A DNA stretch of 64,000 nucleotides from an uncultured Flavobacteriales bacterium. Its GTDB lineage: Bacteria > Bacteroidota > Bacteroidia > Flavobacteriales_G > Salibacteraceae. The position numbers and the translations under genes are program-made. Below, piece by piece: positions 52,303 through 61,647 of the stretch. The DNA lies in contig CAJXZP010000006.1 in NCBI GenBank assembly GCA_913062955.1, positions 30,792 to 94,791 of the forward strand. Reading direction: 5' to 3'. Numbering within the stretch: position 1 is the first letter of the stretch; each line of letters begins with the position of its first letter. The notes under the pieces are model-generated. The model ran no database searches. It had not been told where the DNA came from and was given only the letters and a program-made list of their open reading frames with translations.

Positions 52303-53919
52303 CTACGTAGTTTTAGATTTTAGCAAACTAATGGAAACTGTTGCAAAATCAGAATTCGGAAACTTTTTAAACTTACTCCTAACTGGAGTCAATCCAGCTT
52401 CCTCAATCAGAGTCAGGAACTCCTCTATTTCAAGAATATATTGATCTGAATATCCGTGTGTTAAATCATAAGCAGTTGCGGCTGTTTTTCCAATGTTTTT
52501 AGCCACAATTTCTGGTTTAACCGTATGTAATTCAATTAGCAATAATCCGAACTTCCCAACAAAAGGGGTCCATTTTTCAATATGGATTTTTAATGATTGT
52601 GCAACCAAATTGTTATCGATTCTATCTCCCTTGAACGCATATGCACCAGTGGACGAGCTAATTCTTGAGGATCTATCATTAGGGTCTTTCCAAATTCTAT
52701 TATGGTCCAAAAAGGTTCTTACATTCAGTAAATTTTCTAATTCGATATCATAATTTTCATTCAGGTCCTTAGCTAAAAGCTCCGGATTTCCAATATCTCC
52801 CCAAATAACCTTTGCCCATATATCGGCTTGAATGAGGTTAGCTCTGGTCACTTTTAATGCGGCATGATTATAATCTACTCCAATTACCATCAAAGGATAT
52901 TCATCTAAAATAGTACCTCGATAGGTTTGACTTTCAATGACTGAAAACAAATGTTTTAGAAATGCTCCATTCCCACATCCCATATCAAGGATCCCCCTGG
53001 GTTGTTCCTCAATAGGTTTATTAAAAAGATCGATTATTATTGCATCCACTACTTTAAAGTATGTACTGTGTGCACCACCACTTCCCCATATATTCATTTC
53101 TCTATCCACATGTAATTCATCTGCTTCAGGTATTGAATTACTGAAGATTAGTGGATCTCCAAATATTAAGTCATCTAATTTTCTGAGCGTTGGAATATAA
53201 GAAACTGTTACTCCATAAGCGCTTGCCCTTTTAGCGAAAAACAAACCAAATTCAGTAAATTCATAGGTGCTGTTTTTTGAATTAAACCACCCTAGGTCGG
53301 CTAAAACACTTAGTAATTGATCAAAGACTTGATGGTTTTCATGAAACTCTTCCGAACGGAATTTCGACTCCATAAAATATTTGTGAAACATTCCGGTAAT
53401 CCCTAAGTGAACGGTGGTAGGCCCCACGATAACTCCTTCAATATGTGTTAAAATTTGCTCTTCTATTTGTTTTTGAAACTTATTTTCAGAAAATTCAATT
53501 CCATAGTTAGATTTATATTTCTTATAAATACTAACTAACTTTAAAAATGGTTCGATTTCAAATTTCCTTTGATGAAAACCACCTGACATTTGTAATAAGT
53601 CTACCACATCCTTGTACAGATAAAAATATTTGAACGCTATTTCAGAAGCTTTATTGGTTTCATAACGAACCGAATTAGTTTGATTGTCCACCTCTTGAAT
53701 TAGCCATCCTTGAGAACACAATCCTCGTAAAGCAACATTTAGATACCCTTCATTCGCTTTAAATTTTTTAGCGAGGTCCTTTAATTCTACTTTTTTATTC
53801 TCAATTAAATAATCCGTTACGCCATGTAGTTTTAATGTGTAAGCGGTTGGAGCGATAACGATACCATCTAAATGTCTAAATAATCTATTTCTTAATACTG
53901 ATTTTTGATTGCTATCCAT
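52303..53919 (-). CDS. Class I SAM-dependent methyltransferase with two duplicated N-terminal winged-helix-like modules
   Basis: SAM motif GILDMGCGNGAFLKHLF; duplicated FRHLDGIVIAPTAYTLKLHGVTDYLIE / LTHIEGVIVGPTTVHLGITGMFHKYFME. Confidence 0.8.
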   Translation of the reverse strand: MDSNQKSVLRNRLFRHLDGIVIAPTAYTLKLHGVTDYLIENKKVELKDLAKKFKANEGYLNVALRGLCSQGWLIQEVDNQTNSVRYETNKASEIAFKYFYLYKDVVDLLQMSGGFHQRKFEIEPFLKLVSIYKKYKSNYGIEFSENKFQKQIEEQILTHIEGVIVGPTTVHLGITGMFHKYFMESKFRSEEFHENHQVFDQLLSVLADLGWFNSKNSTYEFTEFGLFFAKRASAYGVTVSYIPTLRKLDDLIFGDPLIFSNSIPEADELHVDREMNIWGSGGAHSTYFKVVDAIIIDLFNKPIEEQPRGILDMGCGNGAFLKHLFSVIESQTYRGTILDEYPLMVIGVDYNHAALKVTRANLIQADIWAKVIWGDIGNPELLAKDLNENYDIELENLLNVRTFLDHNRIWKDPNDRSSRISSSTGAYAFKGDRIDNNLVAQSLKIHIEKWTPFVGKFGLLLIELHTVKPEIVAKNIGKTAATAYDLTHGYSDQYILEIEEFLTLIEEAGLTPVRSKFKKFPNSDFATVSISLLKSKTT

Positions 53920-54116
53920 ATTTTGTTACTAATGAAAACGGTTTGAACTAGAACAATGAAAAACTAAAACACCCACACCTCTAGACTTTACACTTACCCA
54001 AATTTACATTTTCGGTTTGTTTTTTCGGTTATTCAAAGGTAAATGGATTATTAGGAGTTCTTTAGCCCAAATTTTAGGCCTAGTAATTTCTACATCACTA
54101 TTAATGATTATGATGT

Positions 54117-54323
54117 TTAATTGCGTACAACCAGGCCCGTTAGCATTCCACACCATTCATTTTGTCCAGATACACCTTGAATTGCAATGGGGTCAAAAAA
54201 CGGGCTCCCATCTTTCGGATAGGTCATGACACATTTCCTAGATACCAATTTGGGTTTCTTAACTTCAGAGTTACCAGAAACTGAAACAATGGAAGAGGAA
54301 TGAATAAGAGTTTTTCATTTCAT
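54117..54323 (-). pseudogene. Disrupted small ORF (about 68 codons) with in-frame TGA at codon 3
   Basis: MK*KTLIHSSSIVSVSGNSEVKKPKLVSRKCVMTYPKDGSPFFDPIAIQGVSGQNEWCGMLTGLVVRN*. Confidence 0.45.
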
Positions 54324-54511
54324 ACTAATGGTTAGATGAATTCGGTTTCTAAAGTTGGAGGCTGTCGGATATATCCAAGGAGGAAAATAGGGATTAATAA
54401 CCATGTAAAGGAGATAAAAAATTAAGACCTCCCTATAGAGAGACCCCATGGGTAGCAGCAACGCACTAAAATTTACCTGTCATTTCAACGATTAACAGAT
54501 TAAAAATAGTA

Positions 54512-54519
54512 TAAATTTG
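54512..54519 (+). promoter_or_regulatory. -7 promoter-like element upstream of the SDR gene
   Basis: TAAATTTG (TAnnTTTG), about 220 nt upstream of 54741. Confidence 0.35.
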
Positions 54520-54740
54520 CGCCTATAAAAAGACCACTTGTTGAATTCCAATTCACATATTCATTCTACATATATTCAAGGGCTGACCATCATTCCTGAA
54601 GTTGAAGGATTGCCTTTTCAAATGGCAAGAATAAAAAAGGCGTATTTATTCTTTCGAATCAAAATCAATTCAATTTGGAATAAATGGCGTTAATTCAACG
54701 ATCCAAATTTTTCAATTAAGTTTCGCATAAACAATTACGA

Positions 54741-55859
54741 ATGTCAAAAAATAAAATGAATGTAATCCTTACAGGAGGAACAGGAACCTTAGGTTCTCAA
54801 ATCATTTATGAATTATTGAAGCTAGAAAATTTAAATACCATTTTTCTTCCGGTCAGACAAAAGAATGGGAAATCAGCCCTATCTCGGATTAAAACCATCC
54901 TGGAAAGTGATGCTGCGCCCGCATTTATTTCTGAAAACAAAAAAGGGATCTTAAAAAAGATCAAAGTGTTGGATATGGATACCTTTTTTAAACCGGAGGA
55001 TTTCTTATCAAAAACAGAAACGAACTTCTTTATCCATTCGGCAGGATCTGTTAATTTATCTACCCATAAATCTCAAAAAGAAATAATTTACAAAGGTGTT
55101 TTTGAATTCACTAAAGAGGTATTTGATACCTTTTCCAATTACATTACAAAATTCACTTATATCAGTACGGCCTTTAGTATTGGAAATATTGGAGGATTAA
55201 TTGAAAATGATTATCACACTAAAAAAAGTCCAAATCACCGTAATTTTTACGAGGAATATAAACACTTGACCGAGAAATTTCTTTTACAAAAAGGGAAAGA
55301 AAAAAATATAAATATCCAAATTTTAAGACCGAGTGTTCTTGGGGGAAATATATTTGAAAAATCAACGTATTTCATATCTAACTATATGGTCTACTATCTT
55401 TTAGGTAAATTTTTCTACCAAAACCCGTTAAATGAAAATTCTATTCGAATTGCTGCGAATTTCAATACAGGGCTCAATATTATCCCCGTTGATTATGTAG
55501 CTCAAGTAATTACGAAAGTTTTCCAAACCCAGATCGAACAACTCAATATAGTACACTCCAAAAGCACCCCTATTATATCGGGAATGAGTAAAATTATTAA
55601 AACCGTAGGGTTTCATAATTTTACATTCATGAATTCTTCAAGTGGTGGATTACTATTAGAAGGAAAGAACAGATTGGAAAACATCTATTACAAAACCATT
55701 GGACTCCATTTAAATCAGTATCTAATATCTGAACCATATGAATATGACACCACATTATTAGAGTCAATAATTCCGATCCCTAAGTACAATATTGAAGACT
55801 ATTTGGAAGCGACCATTCGATTTGCAAAATCAAAAAATTTCAAAGGAGAAGGATGGTAA
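54741..55859 (+). CDS. Stand-alone thioester-reductase-like extended SDR
   Basis: ILTGGTGTLGSQIIYELL (Rossmann), YISTAFSIGNIGG, FYEEYKHLTEKFLL (YxxxK), LRPSVLGG. Confidence 0.82.
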   Translation: MSKNKMNVILTGGTGTLGSQIIYELLKLENLNTIFLPVRQKNGKSALSRIKTILESDAAPAFISENKKGILKKIKVLDMDTFFKPEDFLSKTETNFFIHSAGSVNLSTHKSQKEIIYKGVFEFTKEVFDTFSNYITKFTYISTAFSIGNIGGLIENDYHTKKSPNHRNFYEEYKHLTEKFLLQKGKEKNINIQILRPSVLGGNIFEKSTYFISNYMVYYLLGKFFYQNPLNENSIRIAANFNTGLNIIPVDYVAQVITKVFQTQIEQLNIVHSKSTPIISGMSKIIKTVGFHNFTFMNSSSGGLLLEGKNRLENIYYKTIGLHLNQYLISEPYEYDTTLLESIIPIPKYNIEDYLEATIRFAKSKNFKGEGW

Positions 55860-55926
55860 AACCGGATTTGGGATGTTGTTTTTTTCCAATTTCTATAACG
55901 TAGAAAACCGAAACTTAAATCTGAAA

Positions 55927-56268
55927 TTATTTGGACTTCTCTTCCGAAGAATAGATTTTATGGGTGGCTTGTTTAAGCTCGGATTGGGGTAAAAAGGAAT
56001 CCGAGATAGTCAATATGGCATGTAAGTTATCTTGCAGTTTATCGAGTTCCAACTCCCCGGGTTTCACAGCGGTTTGTAATAAGTGCAGCGCCATATCGGC
56101 CAATAATAGGCGTTGTTTTTCCAACCATTTTTCATCGCCTTTTTTGGCCATATTTTGGAGATAACTCACCTCCACTTTGTGATGTAGTTCCCAACTGGTA
56201 TCGATAAGCTGTAATCTTTCTTCTTTGGTCATTCCCTTATGATTACTAGCCTTAAACCTTTTGGGCAC
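55927..56268 (-). CDS. Hypothetical protein
   Basis: 113 aa ORF; start overlaps the end of the downstream-tracked 56252-56458 ORF in an operon-like run. Confidence 0.5.
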   Translation of the reverse strand: MPKRFKASNHKGMTKEERLQLIDTSWELHHKVEVSYLQNMAKKGDEKWLEKQRLLLADMALHLLQTAVKPGELELDKLQDNLHAILTISDSFLPQSELKQATHKIYSSEEKSK

Positions 56269-56458
56269 GCATTATATGACGTTCCATTTTGCGAATCCGA
56301 TTCTCGGTCATGGCATTGCTACGCGAAACCACCGCCCAAATGGCTGCAGGCAACCAACCAATCAAGGTGACTTGAAGGATTAAACATACAATACCCGATA
56401 AAATTTTACCTCTTAAAAAGAACGATAACCACGGAACGAGAACAGCTATTAAAATCAT
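56252..56458 (-). CDS. YqaE/Pmp3 family membrane protein
   Basis: PWLSFFLRGKILSGIVCLILQVTLIGWLPAAIWAVV. Confidence 0.78.
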   Translation of the reverse strand: MILIAVLVPWLSFFLRGKILSGIVCLILQVTLIGWLPAAIWAVVSRSNAMTENRIRKMERHIMRAQKV

Positions 56459-57036
56459 ATGGCCAGGCTTTTATTCAAAAAATAATTCTTTTGGTTTTGC
56501 TCGATTACTTTTTTAAGATTATTCAAATTTTCAGCTTCTTGATCGCACATCATACCGTTTAAAAAAGAAATCATGGATTGAGAAAAAATACCATTTCCCA
56601 AAGTAGTTGTTTTGGAACGAATATGGGTTTTCCCGTCTTTTTCTGTCATGAATAACTCGTAATCCATATTCATAAAATCCATGGTAAATGTCATGGCCAT
56701 ATACGCTTGGGGTATACTAGCGGTAATGGTTTCTTGCATCACCATTTCTTCCCCATTTTCGATTACATAAATATTAGAAACAGCGCCTACAGTGCTAGCT
56801 TCACCGCTAACTAACTCTAATCTATCAATTACATGTAACCATTCCGATATTCTCGATTCATCTTCCATCACCGCCCACGATTCGGCTACCGACTTGTTGA
56901 CCACCACTTCATTTTCATAAGTAATTGAAGGATTTAACAAACCGTTCCCGAAAAAAATGAGAACTAAAATCACAATAAAAAACAACAGGTATTTTAAATA
57001 TTTCATAATTAGAAAAATTATCTTGAATTCGAACAA
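56455..57036 (-). CDS. SRPBCC-family protein with N-terminal TM segment
   Basis: EVVVNKSVAESWAVMEDESRISEWLHVIDRLELVSGE. Confidence 0.78.
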   Translation of the reverse strand: MFEFKIIFLIMKYLKYLLFFIVILVLIFFGNGLLNPSITYENEVVVNKSVAESWAVMEDESRISEWLHVIDRLELVSGEASTVGAVSNIYVIENGEEMVMQETITASIPQAYMAMTFTMDFMNMDYELFMTEKDGKTHIRSKTTTLGNGIFSQSMISFLNGMMCDQEAENLNNLKKVIEQNQKNYFLNKSLAI

Positions 57037-57130
57037 AGGTAATTAGTTTAATCCGATTTCATATATTTCCTGTATTCACACCACACCTACCCTATGGTTT
57101 TGACCATTATGGAAGGAGCCCTTACAACGT

Positions 57131-58339
57131 TTATAATTCGGGATTCACAATTTTACCCATAAACAAAATGGCTTTGGTATCGTTGTCAATGATGTAAATC
57201 AAAAAAGGATGATCTGCCATAAAGTTTTTAGGCAGTGGCGTTTGAGAGGGTGCCATTTTTTCAATCATGACTACCGCAGTGGCAGCTGCTGCTTCGCTAC
57301 CTTTTTCATCCACTTCAATAAATGCTTTGTGCACCACATTCGAAATATATAAGCCATTAATTGGTGACATTTTCGAAAAATCAGCCCCGGAAGAAAAAGC
57401 ACTTACCATACCCATTTCTTTCAAATACTCCTTAAGTCCCAAATTGAGCGTAAGTTTAAACTTAGGTAAATCCAAGTATACCTTCTTTGGTTTAGATGAC
57501 ATTACTTTTTGAATTTGAGTCGTGGACAATTGTTTTTCTACCACTGTCATTTTTTCCGGATCTTTGGGTAACACCACTACCATACTTTGTTTATTTCCTT
57601 GGTAGGGTAAACTAATCATCTGAAAATCCAAATTTTCCATGTATTTAAAGTCTCCAAACGAATGCATAAAAGGTATTTCATTGGATTCGGTTTCATTTCG
57701 TTTGAAGGTCCGGTCACGGGTTTCTTTTACATCAAACTCTGCCAACCAATCGCCTTTAAAATAAATGGCATTGGTCAACACCAAACGGGTATCTGGAGTA
57801 ATCATTCCTTTAGATAATAAATTTACAATACGGTCATTGGTTTTGGTGGCTACCCAATTATTAATTAGCAACCGCTCTTGCTCGGACCTATTTACAAAAT
57901 CCATGGTTTTTAATTCTGCCTGGTAAGCATTTTCATTAATGCCTACAAAATCTTTCTGTAAGGGGTATGTTTTTTCTCCCCACAATTGATTGGCAATGGC
58001 CAACTCCACATTCTCTTTGGCATTCTCCAGCATTTGGTTGGTATAGTTCCCATATCCATAATGAAAAAAACCTTCATTCGCATCAAAACGCATGGTTTTG
58101 GCCATTTCTATTTGAGTGGAGCCATTGGCACCAGCGTAAGTCATAGCCAAGGCAGATGAAATACTATAAGGACTAAGAAAAATATTACCTGTGGATTTCT
58201 CCGTGATTTTTTGGTACAGATCAAAAGCAAACTGGTTGTTTTGCTGGGCATAATATGCCGGATCTGGAAGACGTTTTTTGGGAGTAGCGGAAGCCATGGC
58301 AACAACGATCAATACCAAAGGAAATAAATGCTTTTTCAT
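57131..58339 (-). CDS. Serpin-family serine protease inhibitor
   Basis: NIFLSPYSISSALAMTYAGANGSTQIEMAKTM, LTNAIYFKGDWLAEFD, HKAFIEVDEKGSEAAAATAVVM, DHPFLIYIIDNDTKAILFMGKIVNP. Confidence 0.96.
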   Translation of the reverse strand: MKKHLFPLVLIVVAMASATPKKRLPDPAYYAQQNNQFAFDLYQKITEKSTGNIFLSPYSISSALAMTYAGANGSTQIEMAKTMRFDANEGFFHYGYGNYTNQMLENAKENVELAIANQLWGEKTYPLQKDFVGINENAYQAELKTMDFVNRSEQERLLINNWVATKTNDRIVNLLSKGMITPDTRLVLTNAIYFKGDWLAEFDVKETRDRTFKRNETESNEIPFMHSFGDFKYMENLDFQMISLPYQGNKQSMVVVLPKDPEKMTVVEKQLSTTQIQKVMSSKPKKVYLDLPKFKLTLNLGLKEYLKEMGMVSAFSSGADFSKMSPINGLYISNVVHKAFIEVDEKGSEAAAATAVVMIEKMAPSQTPLPKNFMADHPFLIYIIDNDTKAILFMGKIVNPEL

Positions 58340-58659
58340 AATTCAATTTTTAGAAGTCAAACACTCATGCACGAATGTTTCACGGGATAAAACTAATTGA
58401 AAATGGTAATTCAAAGCCCTATAGGGCATGAATTTTCTATCCTAATTTTCAACACAAATCATTTTCCATAACCCTAAGCTTCCCTTGCTTTCGCATGTCA
58501 GAAAATGGCCAAATAGAACGATAACCAGAATGACTTTTGATCCATCTAAATTGTGAAACACGCAGTTCATACACGTATCCCAATACAAAAGATAAAAATT
58601 ACAATACCTATTTTTGAAATAGCCAGATCTATGGCATAAAGAACTTACTTAAACAATCA

Positions 58660-60396
58660 TCAAATTCGAAAACGGATCAAAGTATCGCTATACCAGACCT
58701 GTAATACAAATGTTTCTCCAGCGGTCACCATTTTAGGTTCTTTAAACATGTATGCCGCTTGTCCCCAATGTACCATTTCGCCATCAGGCCCAGTCGATAA
58801 CGTCAATTTTTCGTTCATCCGTAGGTTAAACCAAAAAACTACCCCATTGACCATTCCCGATTTGTTAATACTCACTTTCATCTCTACCACTTCAGGATCT
58901 GTATCGGGAGTTACCGGAGGTAAGGATGCGAAATCATAACTCTTCATAGGAAATATTTCGCTAAGCTTGGTATGTGCCAACAAATTGAGTTGAATCCGTT
59001 GATATACATCCTCGGTTCGAAATACGTTGAAAGCACTAAGGTCAAAACCAGAAATATCACGTACGGGGTGCACTCGGTGATGCTCCTTCGTTTCAATTAA
59101 AACCGCCCGAAAATCGGCCCCAGCTGGAATAACTTTTGCTCCCGGTTTCACCAAATTCTGGAGCGCATGACGCAACGAAGGAATTACCCCTTCTCCCACA
59201 ATGGCGGTGTCTAGTATTTCAGAAACCAAAACATCTGCCTTTTCGGGCATATCTTCTCCAATGACTAAAGCATTGCTTTTCTTTTGAATCACGTTGATTT
59301 GGTGTTCCAATCCATTATCCTTCACCACTTTTATAGCCACATCTGCCAAAACAGGAACCAGTTCACAGGCTGTGACCTTTGAAGCACCAGCCCGAACTGC
59401 CATCATAGCGAGTAATCCCGACCCGGTACCGATATCCAAAACGGTATCTCCTTTTTGCACAGCCGCTTTCAAAGCCGAATCGTAGGCATCGTTTCGCGAT
59501 CCATCGGCAAGCATATCAAAATGCCAAGCTGCAATCCGAGAAGCACTCATTTTTTTTAGGTTCAGTTTAGCAATTTCGTTTTTCGGATCCAAATCAAGTG
59601 CGAGTTCATACTGTTTTTTTGCTAAATCCAATTCACTCCTATCCCGATGAAGATTCCCTAAAAGAACATGGACTTCCACATCATTTCCCAATATTTTCAT
59701 GGCCTTATGATAATGATTCAAAGCTTGGTTGAGATCCCCTGTCGTGTGTAAAACCATGCCCATATTCTTGTGGGCTAATCCATGATTGGCATCCAACTTC
59801 AATGCTTTCTCAAGGCTTACTCTGGCTTGTTCATAATCGCCTCTATTGGCATAAATATGGCCCAAATTAGAATGCGCAGCCACCAGATCCGGACTATGTT
59901 CTACAGCCCGTATAAATGCATGAACGGAATCGTCTATCTTTCCATTGGAATAGAGAATGGAACCTACATTATAGTGTGCTTCAGCAATCTTAGGATTGAT
60001 TTCCAATGTTTGGTAAAAGGCCTCTAACGCATCTTCTTGTTGGCCTGCATGCAATAACAAATTGGCTAGCAGAAAACGGGCATTCACATTCATTGAATCT
60101 CCGTCCACCGCTTTCCGAACAAAAGCCAGCCCCATCTCCATATTACCCAATTGGGCATGCGAAGAACCTAGCGAGGATAAGGTTTCTGTATTGCTAGGCT
60201 TTAGGTCATGCGCTTGCGCCAGAATTTGAACAGCTTCCTGTGTTCGACCTAGACCTAAAAGTACATTTCCCAACTTACTTAATGCCGGTTCATACTTTGG
60301 GTTCAAAGTAATTAGTTTCCTATAGATTTCTTCGGCTTCATGAAGTTGGCCACTTTGATGAAGTCCCATGGCACGCTGAAATTCGATTTCCGACAT
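58660..60396 (-). CDS. TPR-repeat protein fused to a PRMT7/9-like protein arginine methyltransferase domain
   Basis: At least six TPR units, then VLDIGTGSGLLAMMAVRAGASKVTACE, double-E loop VSEILDTAIVGEGVIPSLRHA, THW-like loop MVHWGQAAYMF. Confidence 0.88.
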   Translation of the reverse strand: MSEIEFQRAMGLHQSGQLHEAEEIYRKLITLNPKYEPALSKLGNVLLGLGRTQEAVQILAQAHDLKPSNTETLSSLGSSHAQLGNMEMGLAFVRKAVDGDSMNVNARFLLANLLLHAGQQEDALEAFYQTLEINPKIAEAHYNVGSILYSNGKIDDSVHAFIRAVEHSPDLVAAHSNLGHIYANRGDYEQARVSLEKALKLDANHGLAHKNMGMVLHTTGDLNQALNHYHKAMKILGNDVEVHVLLGNLHRDRSELDLAKKQYELALDLDPKNEIAKLNLKKMSASRIAAWHFDMLADGSRNDAYDSALKAAVQKGDTVLDIGTGSGLLAMMAVRAGASKVTACELVPVLADVAIKVVKDNGLEHQINVIQKKSNALVIGEDMPEKADVLVSEILDTAIVGEGVIPSLRHALQNLVKPGAKVIPAGADFRAVLIETKEHHRVHPVRDISGFDLSAFNVFRTEDVYQRIQLNLLAHTKLSEIFPMKSYDFASLPPVTPDTDPEVVEMKVSINKSGMVNGVVFWFNLRMNEKLTLSTGPDGEMVHWGQAAYMFKEPKMVTAGETFVLQVWYSDTLIRFRI

Positions 60397-60673
60397 ATTC
60401 TAATATTAGAGTTTTTAATTAAGACCATGAAATTAATACAATTTACTAATTCTACAACCTGTTATATTTTCATCTCCTATCTACTAAATCCCGTTTTCAA
60501 TAGTTGCAACATCCCCTCCTCCATACCGTTAGAATCTGCGGTCAATAAAATTCCTTAGCCATGGTACTCTTTGTTGCTTCTTTTTTAATTTTGACCTATT
60601 TTCACATTTAATGTGAATTGAATCGCTGGTTGTTTACTAATTAATCGTTTATTGTAAATCAATTACCCAAGAA

Positions 60674-61141
60674 ATGAGATCTCTATTTTTAATAATTACC
60701 GTATTCCTATTGGTCCAAACCAGTTGTAAAAAAGACCCCGTTCTTACCATTTCCGACTTTAAAAGCTTGAAGGTAACTGATTTAGCAAATGGAATCTGGG
60801 AATTGGAACATCATAATTTCCAAGGTATTAGAAACACTGCTCCCACGGATAACCTAGCCAAATACATAACGTTTAACTCGGATAGTACTTTTATTGGCTA
60901 TACCGGCTGTAATTCTATTGAGGGTATTTACTACGCTAATGACTCTGGAAATATTTTCTTCTTTTCGCTGCTTAATTCTACAGGTGCCCCTTGCCCATCG
61001 GGAACGGGTGAATGGCATGATATTATGACGAACCAATTGTTGGCTGCCAAAACGTTTAGTATCACCAATAACACCTTAATTATTGTAGCGTCTTCTACCG
61101 ATACCATTGACCAATTACACTTTACCAAAATGCCTCAGTAG
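60674..61141 (+). CDS. META/HslJ-like or hypothetical lipoprotein
   Basis: LLVQTSCKKDP lipobox; GIWELEHHNFQGI...YITFNSDSTFIGYTGCNSIEGIYYANDSGNI. Confidence 0.6.
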   Translation: MRSLFLIITVFLLVQTSCKKDPVLTISDFKSLKVTDLANGIWELEHHNFQGIRNTAPTDNLAKYITFNSDSTFIGYTGCNSIEGIYYANDSGNIFFFSLLNSTGAPCPSGTGEWHDIMTNQLLAAKTFSITNNTLIIVASSTDTIDQLHFTKMPQ

Positions 61142-61146
61142 TGAAG

Positions 61147-61573
61147 TTACTCTTTTCTAAATTTGCTATTGGATTTGGATCTACTCATCGCCATAAGGGA
61201 TGCGCCACCAAGAAAAGGGCCATAGGCCAAAACAAAGGTTTCTTGTCCCCTCTATAAACCACTTAAGCTCCCTACCGTGAAACCATTCCACAAATCATAA
61301 AAACCAATCCGGTGAAAAATAGTGCCTAGCTTTTTGGGCCACTTGCTTTTCTAATTGAACCTGTACCGTATTACGTTTTACCGAATCCAATATTATTCCG
61401 ATTCCAACGGTATCTCCACCTCTTTGTTTAAGTTCCTTACGGATCTACGAAAAAGCAACTCCTTTTTGTCGTTTAGGTAGAAATTCCCTTTCCAATTCAA
61501 ACACATCTATTTTTTGAATATTTCCAATTTCTGTTTCGGATAGGTTTGCTGAATGGGGAGTAATTGAATGCAT
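61147..61573 (-). pseudogene. Degraded membrane-protein gene (not in ORF track)
   Basis: MHSITPHSANLSETEIGNIQKIDVFELEREFLPKRQKGVAFS*IRKELKQRGGDTVGIGIILDSVKRNTVQVQLEKQVAQKARHY, then shifted frames FFTGLVFMICGMVS and TVGSLSGL*RGQETFVLAYGPFLGGASLMAMSRSKSNSKFRKE*. Confidence 0.75.
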
Positions 61574-61609
61574 GTTTCAAATTTTAGGTTAAAATAAAAA
61601 TCAATTTAA

Positions 61610-61621
61610 TTACCATGGTAA
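61610..61621. promoter_or_regulatory. MarR-operator candidate (perfect palindrome)
   Basis: TTACCATGGTAA, identical to 62117-62128; -7 element TACATTTG at 61633-61640. Confidence 0.7.
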
Positions 61622-61647
61622 ATAAAATAGGATACATTTGCATCTGA

